Below are positions 18,086 to 24,193 of a stretch of 24,193 nt of DNA, piece by piece. Below the pieces are notes generated by a model that searched no databases, had not been told where the DNA came from, and saw only the letters and a program-made list of their open reading frames with translations. Within the stretch, counting starts at the first letter, position 1, and every line of letters begins with the position of its first letter. This DNA is from Isoetes engelmannii. Lineage: Eukaryota > Streptophyta > Lycopodiopsida > Isoetales > Isoetaceae. The stretch lies in the NCBI GenBank assembly GCA_011763485.2, contig JAANSK020228856.1:1-24193 (forward strand), read 5' to 3'. The translations under genes were made by a program, and so were the position numbers.

Positions 18086-21000
18086 TCAAGGATTGAGGTT
18101 GAAGCTTGGAGAAGTGAGCTTAGGAGATGGTCCTGGCAACTGGGCCTTCCTTTCCTGTTTTCCAATTTCATCCTCTTCATCATTTGCAGGAGGAACAGTT
18201 TTAGCCTGCAATTATCACCACATATATTAGCATCCTAGCCAATCCAAGGTTACTTAATTGAACTCATCACAGTTTAACTACTTACCAATTCCCGGAACTT
18301 CAAGATGTATAGCATTTCTAAGTATCTCCTTGTTTCACGTCTCTCTAAATTTGACACGTATTTCCAGAATCCATAGACTCCAGACAAAGTCATCAACCTT
18401 TCTGCATATATCTTCCATGTGTACCTGATATTAAAGGAAAGATTCATATCCACTTAATTATCCATCCAACAAAACAGAAAAACCCAATCAGTTTGACAAG
18501 AACCTTTCATTTATACGCTTCAGACCAGCTTCAGATATTTTGTCCCAATGGCCCGGATCGGTTTTACATTTCTCAAAGAAATCAGCAATCAAGCTGCTTG
18601 CAACATTTCCATGATAAGGATCAATATGGAATCCCGAAACACCGTCAACAATGATCTCTGCAGGGCCTCCATGGCAGGTTGCAAAAGTTGGTAACCCACA
18701 GGCCATTGCTTCCACAACAGTCAGACCAAAGGCTTCGTAGAATGCAGGCTGCAGACAAAGGGGCTTTGAGTAAAAATTACCACAAACCAAGCTAGATATT
18801 TAGAGTTGATTACAGACATAGTACCTACCTGGATAAAGGCACCACGGGTATCAGCAATGTATCGATAGAGCTCTCCATTCCTAACCCTATTCTTTTGAGA
18901 ACTTAACCATCTAAAATCTCCATTGAGTTGGTATTTTTTGATAAGGTCATGCATGAGCATAATCTCTTTAACTTCTTCTCTATCTCTTGACTTGTCTGGA
19001 TTAATATCACCAGCCACAACTACCAGATTTACACATTCCCTCAGCCGTTTATCTTGACCAAACATTTCTACTAGACCAGTCATATTCTTTACTTTGTCCA
19101 GGCGAGCCATAGAGAAGATAATTGGCTTCTTGGTGTCCTTCAATATACCTCTGCATGATCAGATTTCTCCTGTCAATACATACAAGAGACTACAACTTAA
19201 TAGTGAACTTACATATGATCATCTGTCTGATCTGGACTAAATAAGAGCTTCTCAATATCCTTGTGAAGACTTGATAGGCGCCGTGACTTCTCAATATGAG
19301 GGAAGTAAATGTTCGGGTCTGCTCCTGGTGAAACAATATTAAACTTCGGATCAAAGACATCTATTCCATTCACAACACGGTACAGTCCTGGCAAGCTGAA
19401 TGCCATATGGCTTTCATATTGACCAACAACATCTTCACTGCAAATACAAAATTACCCATTTCATCCATAGGAATTTGTAATTTCATCTTGACTAGAACCC
19501 TGAAACAATGCTCACCTTCCCGCAATCTCCTGATAAGTGCTAGTGATGATGAAATCGGCATGGTTCATGGCAATGAGGTCAGCAGTAAACTGACATGAGA
19601 AATGATATTTCTCTTCATATTTTTGCCAGTAAATATCAGAATCTGGATATTTCGTCTTCTCCAATGCATGAGCTATATTACACTGTTACAGTAACATATG
19701 AATTATCAGTGGTTCTCCTTGGCAAGTCATGAAGAGCAAAAGCGCAAAATAGTTGATGGCAACAACCTGAGTGACACCTAGCCTGTGCGCAAGTAATGAC
19801 GCGACAATATTTCCGTCGCTGTAGTTTCCAATCACTAGATCTGGTTGTCCCTTAAGTTCAGCACAAACCTCGTTTGCAACATCCTGCATTACACATAAAT
19901 TAAATACAAATCTTTCCTCTTGCTTCAGCATTTGGGTTCTATGCAGTTTAGAATACCGTAACGTAATTCTCCAAATATGGCCAAACATCAAATCGTGAGA
20001 CCCAGTTTTTCAATATTCCTTTTTCACTGCGGAACGGAACCCTTAAGATGAATGAATGCTCGGTGCCACTTATCTTCTCCACACGCTGACCACATGTTGT
20101 CCCTTTTGAATTTGGTATGAGGCGAGTAACCTGACAATAAAAATCCATCATGTGATGTGAATGACCTATGTACAATTCCATTCAAGAGTTATTATACTCT
20201 ATAAGAAGTTTTTGCGGTTTGAAGATATACCACAACAATCTGAGGTTTTATATCAAGTCCTTGACCTTTGATCCTTTGAAGCATTTCTTCTTCCAATGCC
20301 CTAACTTGATCCAAAATATAGACTACCTACATTGCATATGCCAACTGCGTGTCACCTTTCAAAAAAAATAACTTTCATGCGTGATAACAACAATTAACTA
20401 TGTTATTACCTGGCCTCCAGTGTCTGGTAACCCGAGAACATTTGCTTGTCCAAAATAACCATGGGGTGAGAGTATAACTACTCTGAAAACCATTGGAATT
20501 TTCCCCAAGAATTTTTCCAACGTATCAGGATCTGGTGCTTGAAGTATATCCATGAGTAAATGGATCATGTCAAGGATAGTATCTGAGGTATCACCCCAAC
20601 CCTTCTCCAAACCCAATTCTTGCAACCTTCAAGGACAATCATGACATGAAAACCAAAACAACTTTGCAAGGCAAAGTTTATCATATTATCATACTACTTA
20701 CTTTGCTGCACAGTCACGGAACGGGGTTTCCTTTGGAAGCTTTCTCAAATAATCTTCTACTTTTACAAGAGCAGGGCGCAGCTTGTTGAGATTTGGGATT
20801 CTATCATTCAGCATTAAAGACTGCAAAATAGTTTTAAAAAGGTAGGTGAGAAATGGAACGAAGTAAAATGACAGAACAAATATGATAAGAATACCTCGCC
20901 TCCATATTTATGTACTTGAAGAAAGTTGAACAATGGTTGCATGCTTTCTGGGTCGCGGAACAGACGAGAGGAAAGATGTCTATTAAGAAATTGAACCCCA

Positions 21001-21945
21001 TTGCCTATAGACTGGGGTCTTGTGAGCTTAGGAAAATGTGCATTAAAAGGTTCGAAGTCCAATTCTAGGACAAAAGGATCAGCACAGTCCCTGGAAACAA
21101 TAACACGTTAGTAATGTAGAAGACAGATTGGATAATCCTAAGGAAAAGGCCTAATGTTTACTTTGATCCATTCACAAGGCACTCTTTAAATGCCAAGTAT
21201 TCAGAAACACTCAGTTGTTCAACAGTAAGCTCATCCACATTAATCCGCACATATTCCCACACTCCTGGGCGTGGACGAACCGCAAGAGCCACCCATGGTG
21301 GCAAGATCATAGCTTCCTGGATAAAACAACTTTCCAACATTTAGCACTACAACATTTAGCAATCTTAAACTAGCTACATTGAAGCTACAAACGTCTAGCA
21401 ATCTTGTTAAAAAAAACTCCACCTGAGTAGACTGTAGAATCCGACCAAACACACCATCCAAGAGCGTTTGCCGAATCTCCTCATCTTCTACAGCATTCAG
21501 CCCATCAATAAGCTGATATGGCTGAAGAATTGTGCTACCATCAGCAATAAACCTGTACAGCAAATATTTCAGTTGGCAAGGTTCAATGTTGGGCTCTGGA
21601 GAGGGGCCCCAAGGACGAAGTTGGATCATGATCTAGAGCTTTGTTAAGAACAACAAACAGCTAGCAGGCTTAGATCCTAGCATAACTTCCTTAGTGTATT
21701 TTGTGTAGGATGGCATGGCACATTTTGAGATGTAACGGAGAGGGAAACAGATGTCTGGCATATAGGAAGAAAAAAAGAATGGGACATTTTATATACTACT
21801 GATGAAGCTTAAAAGGCTCATACCTTGATAGGACGGAAACCAGATGGTTCCGATGCTCCAAGAGCGAATCCTGAACTCGCTCTCGCATACTTGTCATGCG
21901 GGTAAGCACAGGCCCGCCACTAGTCATTCGGATCAGGGAAGACAT
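18086..21945 (-). CDS. SUS: Sucrose synthase, complete 15-exon coding region (847 aa)
   Basis: Cytosolic GT-B enzyme that reversibly converts sucrose + UDP to fructose + UDP-glucose. Exons read on minus: 21945-21824, 21552-21423, 21316-21162, 21090-20895, 20820-20702, 20626-20410, 20326-20231, 20130-19957, 19883-19767, 19682-19516, 19437-19213, 19150-18829, 18748-18504, 18424-18286, 18205-18086. All introns are GT-AG and phases join cleanly into 847 codons plus TGA. Seen: an N-terminal LxRxxS motif (L14, R16, S19) matching the known phosphoserine site, [48 protein letters not shown] (H447), ARLDKVKN (R589, K594), [19 protein letters not shown] and the E-x7-E nucleotide-sugar motif (E685, E693). 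Exon sizes 217, 96, 174, 117, 167, 225 and 139 are those familiar from plant SUS genes. The C-terminal tail (residues 809-847) is acidic then Pro/Ser-rich and makes the protein about 35-40 residues longer than SUS1-type enzymes. Subclass not assigned. Confidence 0.97.
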
Positions 21946-22827
21946 TTTTGCTCCTCTTGAAGGAAAAATTTGCAGAAAGAATTCAAGGTTTCAGAAAATA
22001 GAGAACAGAGGCAGTATTAAACCGCTGAAGATAGTTCTCAGGTGGATGAAACCGGTGATTTGTGGAAGACCCACAATAAAAATCACGCAGCCCGACACCG
22101 GGCCACAAAGAGGCAGAACAGGGGAGAACAACAAACTCAAACAATCAGTTCAAGCTTGCCAACTACACGGACGACTGGCGAAATTGGGATATCCGAAGCC
22201 CAATCCCCGTTGGGGTTTTATATCTAAACAAATCAAACGGCTTTCCCACCTCCTTCCAGCTCAGGGCGATGGAAGAAGATTTTTTTTCCTGCGATAAAAA
22301 AATCATGGGCGTGTCGGAAGTAAGTATTTGCTAGCAACACGTATGCTGGCAGCAGTCGTCGGTTTAGAAGGGCGGCAGAGCCACCATCATGGTTTTAAAG
22401 CTCCGGCCCTGTAAATTGTGTCCGGCGGAGGAAAAGGTCTGATGGGGTATGGGGCCATAGTGGATTTCTTGGTTTTCTGGCTATGGTGGGGCTGCTGCGC
22501 CTGTGGCGAGGTACGGTTGGATAAGCTCCAAGGACTTTTAGGTTATTTTTTCTATTGATTCTGCATATGCCACCAGAATCAATTCCTTCATTTCTAAGCA
22601 GCAGCTCCTCCATCTCTTCTTCTTCCTGGCTATGGAGGCTAAGGCGGCAGACCGCAGGCGACTCCGGCAGTTTCCGCTTATATCCGACGGCAGAGATTGC
22701 CCCCGTTGATTTCTCTGCCCCAATCTCCGCCGCTGATTTATGTATCTAATAAACCACATTCTTCCCGATGTTGACCTATTTTGCTTTCTCCGTAATGAAC
22801 GGCTACAGCCGGAATATTCCGTCCGAA
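21946..22827 (-). other. Probable sucrose synthase 5' UTR and leader-intron region
   Basis: No protein I recognise is encoded here. Short minus-strand frames (for example 22395-22613 and 22538-22759) overlap one another in different frames and look like leader sequence. The stretch lies between the candidate TATA box and the SUS ATG, so the reading as a transcribed leader with an intron is inferred from position. Confidence 0.4.
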
Positions 22828-22837
22828 TATTTATATA
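22828..22837 (-). promoter_or_regulatory. Candidate TATA box of the sucrose synthase gene
   Basis: On minus the sequence reads TATATAAATA, about 880 bp before the SUS start codon. That distance is compatible with a leader exon plus a 5'-UTR intron, common in plant SUS genes. Just before the ATG, minus shows a T-rich stretch then CAAG and AGGAGCAAAA, which could be a leader intron acceptor. The donor could not be fixed. Confidence 0.35.
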
Positions 22838-23420
22838 CTGTAACGGTCACTGGTGCTTTTTGGGAGTAGTGGGCAACGTGTTTCCGATGCAGTGGTATGG
22901 AAAAATGACAACCATGACTTTCATATTTTTGGGAGGTCCAACCTTAAGAACATGCCTTAAGAATATGTGGCAAAAGATCAACATTCGGGAATCGAATCGA
23001 ACTCATGGCATTGCCCCTATTGTAGCAATAGGGCCACAATACGAGGAAAATAACCCTCCCCTTGAGGGGATTATGGAAAATAACCCTCGAGCCCGGCAGC
23101 AGGTTAATGGAACAAGAAAAAAACAACATAGCTTTAGTAAAAGGGAGCAAAAAGCTCACAATTTGTTCTTTTTTGTTTTGCTTACCGATCAAGCTGCACA
23201 AATCCGGTGGCTATGGATACAATTTTTTCTTAGCTATGGAGAGCTCCATAGATGTAGTAGCCTATGTTCCCGCTCTGTCAATCAAGCTTACAAGATTTTA
23301 AGACGAAATTGAAACATGCATTTGCATTTGTCAACTGAATAACTTAGAATTTATACCCGCAGAAAATCCTTCAAGAAACTAGTTTGGGGTTGCGCGATGC
23401 TTGGCGTTAGAGCCTAATGG

Positions 23421-23501
23421 GCAGCCATTTTGAGCATCTGGTTTGGACCGATTTGTAATGAGCAGCCATTTTGGCATTTGGGTTGGGCCGATTTGTAGTA
23501 C
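23421..23501. repeat. 41-bp imperfect tandem duplication
   Basis: GCAGCCATTTTG...CCGATTTGTA occurs at 23421-23461 and 23462-23501 with a few substitutions and one indel. Confidence 0.85.
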
Positions 23502-23770
23502 AGGGACACGAATTCAAGCATTTTACATCGTTGGAATCACATGAAAAAGCAAATATGTGTTTTTGCCATCACATGAACAGCCAAAATCCTTCTTAAATCA
23601 CAAGTTTAACCCAAAAGATTTCTGATTCTCTCTTTCCATACCTTGTTGCAATCATAGGTCAGCCGGATTAGAGTTCGCGTCAGATGGATTAAAAGACTCT
23701 GGCTGTGATCATAGGTAGCTGTAGTGACGAAGATCATAGGGTTTTGGGGACGTTACTGCCCCATATGGCA

Positions 23771-23843
23771 CCTCAAACCAGCAAAGTAACCATTTTCATT
23801 ACGACTCCTCAGACAAGTAAAGCAACCACTTCCATTACGATTG
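23771..23843. repeat. 36-bp imperfect tandem duplication
   Basis: CCTCAAACCAGCAAAGTAAC and CCTCAGACAAGTAAAGCAAC open two units at 23771 and 23807, both continuing with CATT- or CTT-CATTACGA. Confidence 0.85.
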
Positions 23844-24039
23844 CTACATCTCAATTTTGCTGATGGCATAGGTGATCCCAATTTCTTCATATGCTTCGAT
23901 GCCTCATTTGGATTTCTGATTCGCATCTGGATTTGTCTTTTTTTGAAATTTCTTTGTCTTCTTCTTTCCCATTTTGAAAAAGGCCAACTTTAAGAATATG
24001 CCTTTTCATGGCCAAACACTCTTTTAAATTGAAGGCAGT

Positions 24040-24193
24040 ATTTGATTATATTAAGGAAGGATTATACAAAAAGGGTACAATAGGAATACATATGGGATAG
24101 GCTCTATAGAGGAGCCAAAAACCACAAAATCTAGCTTTTTATAAGGAGGCTATTAAACCCAGAGATATAAGAGTAGTAATAAGTCAAGAACAT
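24040..24193 (-). mobile_element. Possible LINE-like 3' end at the window edge
   Basis: TTGATTATATTAAGGAAGGA followed by TTATACAAAAAGGGTACAA recalls the reverse complement of plant L1-type 3' ends (TTGTATAATCC...AATATAATCAA). The segment is cut by the window edge and shows no coding motif, so this is a weak call by look only. Confidence 0.2.

Larger units (their letters stand above)
22838..24039. other. Intergenic region beyond the SUS promoter
   Basis: No recognised gene. It holds a hairpin CCTATTG-TAG-CAATAGG near 23016-23032, a repeated GGAAAATAACCCTC (near 23044 and 23072), and the two small tandem repeats listed separately. The 190-codon plus-strand frame at 22740-23312 has no recognisable domain and overlaps the promoter of SUS. 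Confidence 0.5.

Noticed and set aside
10003-21945. Functional gene cluster linking the monooxygenase and sucrose synthase
   Set aside because: They are convergent, far apart, and belong to unrelated pathways; nothing in the sequence joins them.
22740-23312. 190-codon plus-strand ORF
   Set aside because: No recognisable domain, repeated words from local DNA repeats inside it, and it covers the likely SUS promoter. Probably chance.
1-24193. CRISPR array, bacterial operon, integron or phage features
   Set aside because: Spliced plant genes with GT-AG introns are present throughout and no regularly spaced repeats exist.

Overview
The window is nuclear DNA from a land plant, most likely a vascular plant. 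Two spliced plant genes can be rebuilt with GT-AG introns, and the coding signal is surrounded by AT-rich intergenic DNA, a PPR gene fragment, a MITE and part of a long terminal repeat (LTR) retroelement. I cannot name the species or order from sequence alone.

Layout. Positions 1-4723 are one end of an old LTR retroelement on the minus strand: a candidate LTR of about 1 kb (3701-4723), a primer-binding-site-like motif beside it, a leader, and broken gag-like frames ending in coiled coil. It runs off the left edge. Positions 4925-5245 hold a decayed PPR fragment (minus). A diverged 0.43-kb tandem duplication fills 5572-6425. Positions 7535-9322 hold scattered minus-strand exon-like pieces that look conserved but that I could not identify. 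A complete six-exon gene for a plastid-type FAD-dependent monooxygenase lies on plus at 10003-13505. Downstream come a MITE with TTA target-site duplications (13804-14036), a decayed tRNA-like fold (14772-14854) and a small minus-strand ORF with a SUMO-interaction-like motif (15152-15703). A complete 15-exon sucrose synthase gene lies on minus at 21945-18086, followed at once by a perfect 167-bp tandem duplication in its 3' UTR. The right end (22840-24193) is intergenic with small tandem repeats.

The two intact genes converge (monooxygenase on plus, sucrose synthase on minus) with about 4.6 kb between them and no evident functional link. Sucrose synthase is cytosolic carbon metabolism. The monooxygenase is probably plastid-targeted, with unknown substrate. 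I see no multi-gene system or cluster. The most unusual observations are the 167-bp duplication starting at the base after the sucrose synthase stop codon, the 19-bp-arm palindrome across the LTR/primer-site junction, and the unidentified SUMO-interaction-like ORF.
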